A DNA stretch of 64,000 nt, from NCBI GenBank assembly GCA_017518255.1, contig JAFWVK010000050.1, positions 22,370 through 86,369 on the forward strand, given 5' to 3'. Positions 35,068-43,905 of this stretch are shown here, piece after piece; within the stretch, counting starts at the first letter, position 1, and every line of letters starts with the position of its first letter. This DNA is from Oscillospiraceae bacterium. Lineage in GTDB: Bacteria > Bacillota > Clostridia > Oscillospirales > Ruminococcaceae. Position numbers and translations under genes: made by a program. The notes under the pieces were generated by a model that was not told where the DNA came from, did not search any database, and saw only the letters and a list, made by a program, of their open reading frames with translations.

Positions 35068-35745
35068 TTATTTTTTCAGCCGGTAACCGATTCCCCAAAC
35101 CGTTTCAATATAGTCTGCACCGGGATTGCAGTCCTTGAGCTTTTTTCGGATTTTGCTGATATGGACATTCAGCGTGTTGTCATCTCCGGAGCTTTCGTAA
35201 TCCCATACCTTATCATAGATCATGCTTTTGGTACAGGTACGGTTCGGATTCTCCATGAGCATTTGCATCAGTGCGAATTCATGCCGCGAAAGATCAGCAT
35301 TCCGCCCGGCACAGGTCACCGTAAAATCTTCCTTGTTCAGCGTCAGGTCGCGGTATGTCAGAATACTGCTGCCCTGACCGGCGGTATCGCCGCTGCTGCG
35401 GATTCTGACCGCAATCCGGGCGAGCAGCTCATCGTTATGAAACGGTTTGGTCACATAGTCATCTGCCCCGCGCGAGAAGAGATCAACCTTCTTGCTGACA
35501 TCGTGAATCGCACTGGTGACAATAACCGGAACGCCGTGCTTGGCTTTCAGCTCTGCGATAATCTCTTCGCCGCTTTTGCCCGGCAGCATCAGATCAAGCA
35601 GAATCAGGTCAATCTCCGGACCGTAAACAAGCAGTCCCTCCGTCCCGGAAAATGCACTGACAGTCTGATATCCGTTCTGCCGCAGAAGAATCCGCAGCAT
35701 ATCGTTGATTTCCGGATCGTCCTCTATAATCAGAATCGTTTTCAT
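35068..35745 (-). CDS. OmpR-family response regulator, cassette 1
   Basis: The 225-residue protein has a receiver domain (ILIIEDDPEINDMLRILLRQ; phospho-acceptor Asp in LILLDLMLPGKSGEE; Lys in DDYVTKPF) and a winged-helix DNA-binding domain ending IRKKLKDCNPGADYIETVWG. The start MKTILIIEDD at 35745 follows AGGAGC and matches family length; the frame stays open further upstream but has no better start. It should activate the downstream ABC genes. Confidence 0.9.
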   Translation of the reverse strand: MKTILIIEDDPEINDMLRILLRQNGYQTVSAFSGTEGLLVYGPEIDLILLDLMLPGKSGEEIIAELKAKHGVPVIVTSAIHDVSKKVDLFSRGADDYVTKPFHNDELLARIAVRIRSSGDTAGQGSSILTYRDLTLNKEDFTVTCAGRNADLSRHEFALMQMLMENPNRTCTKSMIYDKVWDYESSGDDNTLNVHISKIRKKLKDCNPGADYIETVWGIGYRLKK

Positions 35746-35868
35746 CGTGAAGCTCCTTTTCTGTGTCTGAACAGCTTTTATGATACAGCAGAGGTCTGGA
35801 TTCCGCAAGCGGTTTATTCAGTACATCCGCCGCCAAGATTCCCGTAAAAGCAGCAAAATCCTGTAAAT

Positions 35869-35897
35869 AGTATACCATATTTCGGGAAAAAGCGCAA
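35869..35897 (-). promoter_or_regulatory. Promoter of cassette 1, shared with cassette 2
   Basis: On the minus strand TTGCGC, 17 bases, TATACT. The block CATTGCGCTTTTTCCC is identical to the promoter of the oppositely oriented cassette at 40409-40437, though the surrounding sequence differs. Confidence 0.7.
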
Positions 35898-35983
35898 TGG
35901 GAGCAGGGAAAAAGATTCACCGGGAACTGCATGAAAACAGCCCCCGTTATGAATCTGTCGGAGACACTTTATCTGCAAACGGA

Positions 35984-36007
35984 GAACCCGCCCAAACGGA
36001 CGGGTTC
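35984..36007 (-). terminator. Possible terminator of the CotH-dockerin gene
   Basis: GAACCCG and CGGGTTC pair around a 10-base loop about 30 bases beyond the stop. The tail on the minus strand (TCCGTTTGC) is weak. Confidence 0.4.
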
Positions 36008-36038
36008 CGGTATAATCGAAAAAACGGATTCGGCTGTG

Positions 36039-38576
36039 TCAGGGTATCGCGGCGCGGATCACTTCATTCCGTTTAATCATAAAGTCTACTATGGAAACAT
36101 TTTCGCCGCCGTAGGAGAACAGTCCGCCCTGTCCGCCCCACATGCCGCCCCAGGGGTTTTGCCCCTGGCCGGAGATTTGCAGACCGTTCGGACTTTTCGC
36201 GATATTGCTTTCAAACTGGTCGGCTGTAAAAAGGCTGCGCGGGTCTGCCTTGACATGGCTGCGAATCAGGGAAGCAAAGCCGTTTACGACCGCTTCGGGA
36301 TCATTATAGAACTGTACAATCTCCTTTACATAACCGTCATAGAGCTTCTTGTATTCGGAAACAGCGAGAAGTTTCGTCAGCATCGGACGGCGGTTCTGAT
36401 CGGCGTTATACATGCCGGTGTTGATGTCGGAATTCACGGATGCACCGTAGTCCATAAAATTACCGAGTGAGAGATTATAATCCCAGCCGATATAATACAT
36501 CTTTCCTTTGTTGTATTCCACATAGTAATTATGTGCCATCTGTCCGTTATAGCTGTCATAGTTGCAGAGTGCGGCATTCACGGCAAAGCCCTTCAGAAAG
36601 CTCGGCACATCAATGATTTCTTCAATGAATTTATAGTTTTGCGGCGTGACCTGATTGATTGCAGTGACAACATCCGCAATATGCTTCAGCTGCTCGTCCT
36701 CACCGAATTTGACTTCAAAATTCTCCAGCTTCATATCTGAGGCAAAGGTGCAGTCATAGTTGTTTCCGACATCCGCAGCTTTGTAGAGTACCGCATCGTC
36801 ATCGGTTGCAAGCCGTTCGCCGAGTGTTGTTCCGGGCTGTTCGGCGAGGAAATAGAAGCTGTAAAGCTGTCCGTTCAGATACATATCCGTATAGGAGCAG
36901 ATCGGCGCATAGGCATCCAGTTCCTGCATGGCGTTGTAACAGAGAATATCCCGCATACAGGAGGGGTCTGAGTACATGTTGTTCATGCAGAATTCGGTCA
37001 GCCCGTGATAATTCTGATACTTGTCATATTTGTCCATTTTGATGCGGAAGCTGTATTTGTCTTTGCCCGCCTGATAAATGAACATATTGGAACTGTGTCC
37101 TTTGGTGCGGATACCGACATTTTTGAATGCCTCGCCGTCGATCACGATATCACAGGGATAGTATTCCTCGTCCTGTGAATGTGCCAGAAAATCCTTCCAC
37201 TGTGCATCCGGCATCGTGACCTCCACGCGATGCACGCGCTGCTGGCTGAAGAAATCGCTGTAAAGCAGTGCGGCGTGATCGGTGTTGTTGACATCGGTAT
37301 AGTTTGCGTTTGCAGAAGGCGCAAACTTCTGATTGCCGTTCCGTTCGACCTGAATGCCGCCTGCCCAGAGTGCATAGTCTGTTCCGGATTGCAGTTCCGG
37401 CGAGGAGATGACGGCATAGCGGTACTTTTTCAGTGTGTTCAGATCAAAAACCGTGTTGCCGGAGGCATCTGTCAGCGTGATCGGATTATTCTTTGACCAT
37501 TGCTTCACAAATGCCGCCTGCATCGAGGGCTGAGCGGTCGAACCGAGATTTTTGCAGGGATTGTCGGTAGCGGTCGCGAGCAGCGTACAGCCGTCCAGCG
37601 TATAAGTCTCCTCGGATTTCAGCCCGCGGTCGCCGCATGCCTGAACCGTGCCGCCGGTCAGGTTCATTTCTGTTTCCGCCTGCAAGGCATCTTTGCCGGA
37701 TTTGATCTGAACCGTTCCGCCGGTGATGCTCAGTTTTCCTTTTGTTGATTTGATGCCGTCCCCGTCACTGTCAATCAGCAGCGTTCCTTCCTTGACGGTT
37801 ACGGAGGTCTTTCCGCGGACAGCATCGCCGTTTCCGGTCGTGACTGTCACGGTTCCGCCGTTGAATTTCAGGTCGTTGTTGCAGTGAATACCGTATGCGA
37901 CACCCGCCTGGATTGTCAGGCTTCCCTCGCCCTTAACCGTCATATCGTCCTTGGCATGCAGCACGGCAAACGCCGGTTCGACCTCCGAAGCGGGTGCATC
38001 CGTTCCGTCGGAAAGCGTATTTTCTTTGCCTTCGACCAGATTGACGGATGTGTTCTCGGCATTTTCAATCAGAATGCAGGGCGCATCGGTATTCGTCATG
38101 CTGACACCGTTCAGGAAGAGCTTGACGGTTTTGGAATCGGCAGTTTCATCCGGAACCTGAACGAGAATCTGTCCGCCGGACAGTTCCCCGTCAATATAAT
38201 AGGTTCCGGAGGCATCAATGGCTGCGGTTTTCCCGCTGACACTGATGTGATCTCCTTCATAGGTTATGCCGCTGTTTTTCAGGTGGATGTAACGCGGTTC
38301 CTCCGGCATATTCAGAATCTGCCGTTTCAGAAGTGACAGATCGACGGCGCTGATTACGCCGTCCGCATTGAGATCGGCGGCATCTTTGCCGGAAAACTGA
38401 GCGGAACCGCCCGTCAGGAATGACTGCATCATCAGAACATCTGTCTTGTTGAGGGCTCCGTCTCCGTTCAGGTCGCCTGCTGCAGCTGCATGTGCAGAGA
38501 GTGCTGCAGCTCCGGCTGCTGCCGTTAAGAGACATGCGGCGGTCAGTCGGTGCATGAAATCATGTTTGCGTTGCAT
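36039..38576 (-). CDS. Secreted CotH-like protein with N-terminal dockerin
   Basis: This is an 845-residue secreted protein. A signal peptide (RLTAACLLTAAAGAAALSAH) is followed directly by a dockerin (GDLNGDGALNKTDVLMMQ and ADLNADGVISAVDLSLLK, about residues 32-95). A repetitive beta-rich carbohydrate-binding-like domain covers about 100-400 (KDDMTVKGEGSLTIQAGVAY, GNGDAVRGKTSVTVKEGTLL). A CotH kinase-like domain covers about 470-800 (VHRVEVTMPDAQWKDFLAHS, YSFRIKMDKYDKYQNYHGLT). CotH proteins of B. subtilis spore coats are protein kinases. CotH modules are also known on Ruminococcus cellulosomal proteins, where their role is unsettled. GGAGG precedes the ATG. Confidence 0.85.
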   Translation of the reverse strand: MQRKHDFMHRLTAACLLTAAAGAAALSAHAAAAGDLNGDGALNKTDVLMMQSFLTGGSAQFSGKDAADLNADGVISAVDLSLLKRQILNMPEEPRYIHLKNSGITYEGDHISVSGKTAAIDASGTYYIDGELSGGQILVQVPDETADSKTVKLFLNGVSMTNTDAPCILIENAENTSVNLVEGKENTLSDGTDAPASEVEPAFAVLHAKDDMTVKGEGSLTIQAGVAYGIHCNNDLKFNGGTVTVTTGNGDAVRGKTSVTVKEGTLLIDSDGDGIKSTKGKLSITGGTVQIKSGKDALQAETEMNLTGGTVQACGDRGLKSEETYTLDGCTLLATATDNPCKNLGSTAQPSMQAAFVKQWSKNNPITLTDASGNTVFDLNTLKKYRYAVISSPELQSGTDYALWAGGIQVERNGNQKFAPSANANYTDVNNTDHAALLYSDFFSQQRVHRVEVTMPDAQWKDFLAHSQDEEYYPCDIVIDGEAFKNVGIRTKGHSSNMFIYQAGKDKYSFRIKMDKYDKYQNYHGLTEFCMNNMYSDPSCMRDILCYNAMQELDAYAPICSYTDMYLNGQLYSFYFLAEQPGTTLGERLATDDDAVLYKAADVGNNYDCTFASDMKLENFEVKFGEDEQLKHIADVVTAINQVTPQNYKFIEEIIDVPSFLKGFAVNAALCNYDSYNGQMAHNYYVEYNKGKMYYIGWDYNLSLGNFMDYGASVNSDINTGMYNADQNRRPMLTKLLAVSEYKKLYDGYVKEIVQFYNDPEAVVNGFASLIRSHVKADPRSLFTADQFESNIAKSPNGLQISGQGQNPWGGMWGGQGGLFSYGGENVSIVDFMIKRNEVIRAAIP

Positions 38577-38733
38577 AAATAAACCTCCTGTTCGGCAGGC
38601 AGAGCCGCTGCACCGGATCCGGAAAGCTGCGCCGGAAGCCGTATTTGTGCCGTGCTTTCTGCCCTTTTGTTCAATAAAACCTGAAAAGGCTTTTCCTTCT
38701 GAGGTGTATCTTTTTCTGTCCGGGAAACAAGAA

Positions 38734-38760
38734 CAGCCGCACATATTGTCTGTGCGGCTG
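38734..38760 (-). promoter_or_regulatory. Terminator-like hairpin in CotH leader (attenuator?)
   Basis: CAGCCGCACA and TGTGCGGCTG form a perfect 10-bp stem with a 7-base loop. On the minus strand it is followed by TTCTTGTTT, inside the leader of the CotH-dockerin gene. Premature termination is plausible. Confidence 0.5.
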
Positions 38761-38915
38761 CTTCAGAATCTATGACAGGTCAGACTGATCCCGCAGATTA
38801 CAGAAACACCGCTGCGAAGAGAATGCAGAGCGCGTTTCCCCTAAAATCATACCGAAAGCATTCAGTCATCCTGTTTCTATTTTTTATACTGTCAGGATAA
38901 TTTATCTATAATTTT

Positions 38916-38944
38916 ATTATAGCATATCCTGCTCGGTTTGTCAA
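38916..38944 (-). promoter_or_regulatory. Consensus promoter of CotH-dockerin gene
   Basis: On the minus strand TTGACA, 17 bases, TATAAT. It lies about 340 bases from the start codon, so the transcript has an unusually long leader. Confidence 0.75.
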
Positions 38945-39049
38945 GAGAAAATCTGAATTCGTAATCGGTTCACTCATATCACTGACAGCGATTGCTTCAG
39001 ATGAAGGAACCAGTGAGCAGTATGCTGCCTGCGCAGCTCGCCGAAGATT

Positions 39050-39661
39050 TTATTCGGCCGTTTCCTTTTTCGTGATAACCGCAATGGCGCAGGGCATTCT
39101 GCCGTCAACGACATGGTACTCTACATTCGCATAGCCCATATCCGCAAAGAATTGTTTGTACGATTCCAGATCAAACTGCCGCTTGAAATCTGCACCCAGC
39201 AGCGTGATGAATTTGACTGCGGCGGTTCCCGTTCCCTTCGACATATTGATGTATGTCGGAATGATGATCTTGCCGCCCGGTTTCACAACGCGCTCCAGTT
39301 CATGCAATGCCTGTTCCGGATTCGGAAGCAGATGAATCACATTGCCGGCAACGACCTTGTCAAAGCGTCCGTCCTTACATTTGAGATGTGTAATGTCAGC
39401 CTTCCGGAACACGATATTCTCAAATTTCCGGCATTTCTTAGCAGCCTGCCGCAGCATTCCCGCAGCGAAATCGGTTGCAATCAGCCGTCTGCACTTCGGC
39501 GCAATGCAAATGCTGATTGCGCCGGTTCCGCAGGCGCATTCCAGCACCGTATCGGTCGGCTCGATGAATTCAGCGACCTTTTCTCCGGTACCGCTGTAAA
39601 CTTTCCCGTTATACACCTTTTCAAACAAATCGTACAGCGGTGAGATTTTATCCCAGAACAT
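39050..39661 (-). CDS. Class I SAM-dependent methyltransferase
   Basis: The 203-residue cytoplasmic enzyme has the SAM-binding glycine motif (VLECACGTGAISICIA, about residues 38-55), an acidic residue after strand 2 (LIATDFAAGML) and the motif-IV region (FDKVVAGNVIHLLPNPEQAL). It resembles UbiE-like or phospholipid N-methyltransferases, but the substrate cannot be told. AAAGGAG precedes the ATG. No partner genes are adjacent. Confidence 0.82.
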   Translation of the reverse strand: MFWDKISPLYDLFEKVYNGKVYSGTGEKVAEFIEPTDTVLECACGTGAISICIAPKCRRLIATDFAAGMLRQAAKKCRKFENIVFRKADITHLKCKDGRFDKVVAGNVIHLLPNPEQALHELERVVKPGGKIIIPTYINMSKGTGTAAVKFITLLGADFKRQFDLESYKQFFADMGYANVEYHVVDGRMPCAIAVITKKETAE

Positions 39662-39742
39662 CGTATCACTCCTTTGGCAATGGTGCAGTCCGCAGGGAAT
39701 GCGGCTTTGATAGTAGTTTTTTACGGCATGGATATGCCGGCT

Positions 39743-40039
39743 TTACAGACTGAGTTTTTCAATTTCTTCTAATGCAGTATAACCGTTTTTGATTGCTTTT
39801 TGAAGATTCCCGTTGTGCTTTGCTTTTTCCGCATACTCGCGAAATTCGGATTTGTCAATACAATAGATATGTCTTTGAAGCCCCATATCTGTAATGCCCA
39901 TACTTGCTATTTCCTCGGTAATGTATAATTATTCCGCATTGCCGGATACAGCAATAAAAAAGTTCAGATGCATTTCCGGATATGCTTTCACATCAAATAA
40001 TTTTCTGAATGAAATCTTGCTGTTTGAAATCTCTTTCAT
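39743..40039 (-). pseudogene. Small gene interrupted by one in-frame stop
   Basis: AGGAGG and ATG begin MKEISNSKISFRKLFDVKAY. The frame runs to a TAA at codon 37 (39929-39931) and then continues, in the same frame, through 61 further sense codons (MGITDMGLQRHIYCIDKSEF, EFREYAEKAKHNGNLQKAIK) to a TAA at 39743. One base change would restore a 98-residue protein. No family recognised. Confidence 0.6.
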
Positions 40040-40068
40040 AAAGCAATCCTCCTGTTTCATTACCCCCA

Positions 40069-40098
40069 ATTATACCACACGCATTCAGAAAAAGTCAA
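40069..40098 (-). promoter_or_regulatory. Promoter of the interrupted small gene
   Basis: On the minus strand TTGACT, 18 bases, TATAAT, 30 bases before the start codon. Confidence 0.65.
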
Positions 40099-40149
40099 GC
40101 GGAATGCAGATGCAGCGCACAGAATGTCATCGAATTGCCTGCCAATACA

Positions 40150-40443
40150 ATAACCGGGCAGTGCCCGGCTCCATGACAAGATCAGGAGGCTTTTCCGACA
40201 GAACGGTTGCCCTGAAACCATTGCGCTTTTCCCACAATATGATATAACCGGGCAGTGCCCGGCTCCGTGACAGTCCCCATATGATTCCCGATAAAAACAT
40301 TTCACTGCGCCCATTGGAATTTCCTGTTTAATATGGTATAACCGGACAGTACGCGGCGCCGTGACAAGATCAGGAGGCTTTTCCGACAGAACGGTTGCCC
40401 TGAAACCATTGCGCTTTTTCCCATATTATGATATAATAATACA
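40150..40443 (+). repeat. Three head-to-tail repeats containing promoters
   Basis: Unit 1 (40150-40243) and unit 3 (40338-40443) share about 95 bases almost exactly, including CAAGATCAGGAGGC, TTTTCCGACAGAACGG and CCATTGCGCTTTTTCCC. Unit 2 (40244-40337) keeps only the start (ATAACCGGGCAGTGCCCGGC, a CCGGGCA/TGCCCGG palindrome) and the end (CCATTG..ATATGGTATAA). Each unit ends in a promoter-like TATGRTATAA. The array sits directly before the cassette 2 regulator gene. Confidence 0.8.
40409..40437 (+). promoter_or_regulatory. Promoter of cassette 2 regulator
   Basis: TTGCGC, 17 bases, TATAAT at the end of the third repeat unit, 24 bases before the start codon. Confidence 0.7.
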
Positions 40444-40461
40444 TGAAACGGGGGGAATACA

Positions 40462-41130
40462 ATGGCACATATCATGATAATTGACGATGACATCTACATC
40501 AGCGACATGCTGAACGAAGCCCTGCAAAACGAGGGATACACCGTATCGAGAGCCTATTCCGGCACAGAGGCGTTGCTGATACTCGGTCAGCAGACACCGG
40601 ATCTGATTCTGCTGGATCTGATGCTTCCGGGACTTTCCGGCGAAGAGCTGCTCCCGAAGCTAAAAAATATCCCCGTGATCGTTGTCAGCGCGAAAGGAAA
40701 TATCGCAGACAAGGTCGGGCTGCTGCTCGGCGGTGCCTCCGATTATCTCACCAAACCCTTTGACATTTCGGAGCTGCTTGCAAGAATTGCGGTTCAGCTC
40801 CGCAAAAGCGCACAGGCAGGCGGCAGCGCCCCCCTGACCTACAAGGGGCTGACGCTCAACCCGGATACAAGAATCGTACATACGGAAGAACATGAGATAC
40901 ATCTGACACGCACGGAATACGCGATCCTGAAGCTGCTGATGCTCAATCCGGAACAGGTCGTCGCAAAGCTGACAATCCTCGAACAGATCAGCGCGGATAC
41001 GCCCGACTGCACCGAGGATTCGCTGAAGATTCACATTCACAATCTGCGGAAAAAGCTCCGCGCAGCTCTCGGAACAGAGTACATCTCGGCGGTCTGGGGG
41101 ATCGGTTTTATCCTGCGTGCGGAATCTTAA
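40462..41130 (+). CDS. OmpR-family response regulator, cassette 2
   Basis: The 222-residue protein has a receiver (IMIIDDDIYISDMLNEALQN; Asp in LILLDLMLPGLSGEE; Lys in SDYLTKPF) and a winged-helix domain (RTEYAILKLLMLNPEQVVAK). It is paralogous to the cassette 1 regulator. GGGGGG precedes the ATG. It probably binds the phased repeats just downstream of its own stop to activate the ABC genes. Confidence 0.9.
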   Translation: MAHIMIIDDDIYISDMLNEALQNEGYTVSRAYSGTEALLILGQQTPDLILLDLMLPGLSGEELLPKLKNIPVIVVSAKGNIADKVGLLLGGASDYLTKPFDISELLARIAVQLRKSAQAGGSAPLTYKGLTLNPDTRIVHTEEHEIHLTRTEYAILKLLMLNPEQVVAKLTILEQISADTPDCTEDSLKIHIHNLRKKLRAALGTEYISAVWGIGFILRAES

Positions 41131-41182
41131 CTGATTCTTAACCGATCTCTTAACCGGTTTCTTAACCGTTATCTGTTATACT
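41127..41182 (+). promoter_or_regulatory. ABC promoter with four phased TTAAC repeats
   Basis: CTTAAC copies begin TTAAC at 41127, 41138, 41150 and 41162 (spacing 11, 12, 12). They are followed by TATACT (41177-41182) with no good -35 box, the layout of an activator-dependent promoter of the OmpR family. Confidence 0.65.
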
Positions 41183-41212
41183 GGTATCAGAAACCAAAAA
41201 GGAGGTCACACA

Positions 41213-42127
41213 ATGGAATACATTGTAACTGCCGAAAATCTGTGTAAGCATTATCCGCGGTTCAAGGCGCTCAACAATTTTTCGATGCATGTTCCGAAAG
41301 GCGCAATTTACGGCTTTGTCGGACGGAACGGCGCGGGAAAGACCACACTGATCCGGCTGCTGACCGGCTTGCAGCTCCCCACGAGCGGCGAATTTTCGCT
41401 GTACGGAACAAAGCATACCGACAGCGCGATCCTTTCGATCCGCAGACGCATGGGCGCGGTCGTCGAAACGCCTTCGCTCTATCTCGATAAAACTGCCGAG
41501 GAGAACCTCAGACTGCAATACCGGACGCTCGGTCTGCCCTCATTCGACGGCATCAAAGAACTGCTGGAACTGGTCGGGCTGCATGACACCGGAAACAAAA
41601 AAGCAAAGAAATTCTCGCTCGGTATGCGGCAGCGTCTCGGCATCGCGATCGCACTCTGCGGCAATCCCGATTTTCTCGTTCTGGACGAGCCGATCAACGG
41701 GCTTGATCCGCAGGGCATCATTGAGGTGCGCGAGCTGATCCTGAAGCTGAACCGCGAGCGCGGCGTCACCGTGCTGATCTCCAGCCATATTCTCGATGAG
41801 CTGGCAAGGCTCGCGACGCATTTCGGCTTCGTGGACGGCGGACATATGGTGAAGGAAATGAGCGCGGAGGAGCTGGATGCTGCCTGCAAGAAGAGCATCT
41901 TCATCGAGACCGATCATCCGGAACTGCTCTCGGCGGCGCTCGCCGGCATGGGACTTGATTACAGGCTGGAATCCGACAGCAGCGCCAGCATTTTCTCCGA
42001 TACGGAGGTCACGCCGCTGGTGCTGGCGCTCCACGAAAAGGGAATCACCGTGAAAAAGATGACGGAACGTGACGAAAGCCTTGAGAGTTTCTTCCTGTCT
42101 CTGGTAGGGGGTGGATCGCATGAATAA
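41213..42127 (+). CDS. ABC transporter ATPase, cassette 2
   Basis: The 304-residue ATPase has Walker A GRNGAGKTTLIR, signature FSLGMRQRLGIAIALCGN, Walker B LVLDEPINGLDP and a C-terminal extension as in cassette 1. AGGAGG precedes the ATG. The permease start overlaps its last eight bases. Confidence 0.9.
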   Translation: MEYIVTAENLCKHYPRFKALNNFSMHVPKGAIYGFVGRNGAGKTTLIRLLTGLQLPTSGEFSLYGTKHTDSAILSIRRRMGAVVETPSLYLDKTAEENLRLQYRTLGLPSFDGIKELLELVGLHDTGNKKAKKFSLGMRQRLGIAIALCGNPDFLVLDEPINGLDPQGIIEVRELILKLNRERGVTVLISSHILDELARLATHFGFVDGGHMVKEMSAEELDAACKKSIFIETDHPELLSAALAGMGLDYRLESDSSASIFSDTEVTPLVLALHEKGITVKKMTERDESLESFFLSLVGGGSHE

Positions 42128-42833
42128 GCTGATTTCCTTTGAATTCCGCAATGCATTCAAATTGCTGTATATCAAGCTGTTGCCGGTCATTCTGCTGGCA
42201 TTCGGCATCTCCTGCGGCTTTCTGAATGATTCAAACAATGACAGCACCTTTGACGGGCTTTGTCAGATCATCGTCATGATGTCAGAGTTGATTACCATTA
42301 TCGGCGGAATGCTGCTCAGCAAGGACTATACACAGAATACAATCCGCAACAAGATCATTGTCGGGCATTCCCGCACAAAGATATATCTGGCAAAGCAGAT
42401 CATTCTGACCGTGATTTATCTGCTCAATATCACGGCGTTTTATGCGGGATACACAATCTCGACGGCTCTGGCCGCCGGAACGGCACAGCTCAACAGAAGC
42501 GGTTTGATCCAATCGACCTGCTACATTTTTGTGACCTATTTCTGCCTGTCATTGCTTGCCTGCTTCCTGACCATGACCGTGAAGAATGCGCTCGGCGGCG
42601 CTCTCCCGCTGCTGGCAGCCTATGCCGCGCTGATGATAACCGTATTTGAGGATTTAACCGATGCAAAGATTATGCATTATGTATGCGATACCCTTCCTCT
42701 TGCGAAGCTGATGGTGTGTACCTGTTCGGAGCCGTATCCGCATATCCTGCGGAGCTGTATTTTGATGACATGCTTCGGCATCGCCTGCTTCACCGGCGGA
42801 ATCGCGATCTTCCGCAAAACAAACTTAAATTAA
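42120..42833 (+). CDS. ABC-2 type permease, cassette 2
   Basis: The 237-residue membrane protein has about six hydrophobic helices (LLYIKLLPVILLAFGISCGF near the N-terminus). I chose MNKLISFEF at 42120, with AGGGGGTGG upstream; three codons earlier a GTG is possible. It forms the exporter with the preceding ATPase. Confidence 0.82.
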   Translation: MNKLISFEFRNAFKLLYIKLLPVILLAFGISCGFLNDSNNDSTFDGLCQIIVMMSELITIIGGMLLSKDYTQNTIRNKIIVGHSRTKIYLAKQIILTVIYLLNITAFYAGYTISTALAAGTAQLNRSGLIQSTCYIFVTYFCLSLLACFLTMTVKNALGGALPLLAAYAALMITVFEDLTDAKIMHYVCDTLPLAKLMVCTCSEPYPHILRSCILMTCFGIACFTGGIAIFRKTNLN

Positions 42834-42845
42834 GGAGAAACTGTT

Positions 42846-43736
42846 ATGGTATACGGTTTGCTGGCACTGTCCGGCATTGTTATTCTCATACTCTGCTGGA
42901 AACTTTTTCGCATGAAGCGCGCCGCGAAAGAAATCGCAGCGGAATTTACCGACAGGCTGCAAACCGATACCAATACGCCGATCGGAATTTCCACGACTGA
43001 CAGGGACATGTGCGCCCTTGCTGACAGCATCAACAAACAGCTCCTCATTCTGCGTGAGGAGCATTTGCTGTATCATCAGGGAAATACGGAGCTGAAACGC
43101 GCTATCGCTAATATTTCACATGATCTGCGCACACCGCTGACTGCAATCTGCGGTTATCTCGACATGCTGAAAAAAACGGATGACCCCGCCGCCAAACAGC
43201 GTTATCTGGAGATTATGACCGGGAGAGCCGAGATGATGAAGCATCTCACGGAGGAGCTTTTCCGTTATTCAGTCATTCTCTCCGATGAACGTGAGGCACA
43301 GACGGAGGTCATTTTTGTCAATCAGCTTTTAGCCGAGAGTATCAGCAGCTTTTATCCCGTGTTCTCAAAGCGCGGAATTACACCGCAAATTTCGATACCC
43401 GAAAAAAAGATCATCCGCAGAGCAAACAGGGAAGACCTCACCCGTGTCTTTTCCAATCTGCTGAACAATGCGGCAAAATACAGCGAAGGCGATCTTGCAG
43501 TCACGCTGACGGAAAACGGCGAAATTCTCTTTACCAATACGGCATCGGGACTGACAGCCGTACAGACAGAGCAGCTCTTTGACCGGTTTTATACGGTCGA
43601 GACAGCGCATTATTCGACCGGTCTGGGACTTTCCATTGCCAGAAAGCTCTTAGAGCAGATGGGCGGCAGCATTTCTGCCTCGTATGCTGACGGAAAACTG
43701 ACATTCAGCCTGCTGCTGCCGGAAACTGCAGGCTGA
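42846..43736 (+). CDS. Sensor histidine kinase, cassette 2
   Basis: The 296-residue kinase has one N-terminal membrane helix (GLLALSGIVILILCWKLF), H-box (IANISHDLRTPLTAICGYLD), N-box (VFSNLLNNAAKYSEGDLAVT) and G-box (YSTGLGLSIARKLLEQMGGS). It is the same length and design as the cassette 1 kinase and the last gene of its cassette. AAGGAGAAA precedes the ATG. Confidence 0.88.
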   Translation: MVYGLLALSGIVILILCWKLFRMKRAAKEIAAEFTDRLQTDTNTPIGISTTDRDMCALADSINKQLLILREEHLLYHQGNTELKRAIANISHDLRTPLTAICGYLDMLKKTDDPAAKQRYLEIMTGRAEMMKHLTEELFRYSVILSDEREAQTEVIFVNQLLAESISSFYPVFSKRGITPQISIPEKKIIRRANREDLTRVFSNLLNNAAKYSEGDLAVTLTENGEILFTNTASGLTAVQTEQLFDRFYTVETAHYSTGLGLSIARKLLEQMGGSISASYADGKLTFSLLLPETAG

Positions 43737-43905
43737 CAGAAAACAAAACACGGGAGGCGGAAAAAACCGGCTTTCAGCAAATATTTTCTGCTGAGAAAAA
43801 AGCTGCACCCAAATCCTGTTTCTGAGGGTATTATAAGTGATTGAAACGCAGCAAAGCGTTCCGGTCAGAAAATAATTCCGGAAATACAATAAAGGAGGAA
43901 TAATC

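Noticed and set aside
40150..40443. CRISPR array or insertion sequence in the repeats before cassette 2
   Set aside because: Only three long units of unequal length, promoter sequence inside them, no transposase or terminal inverted repeats.
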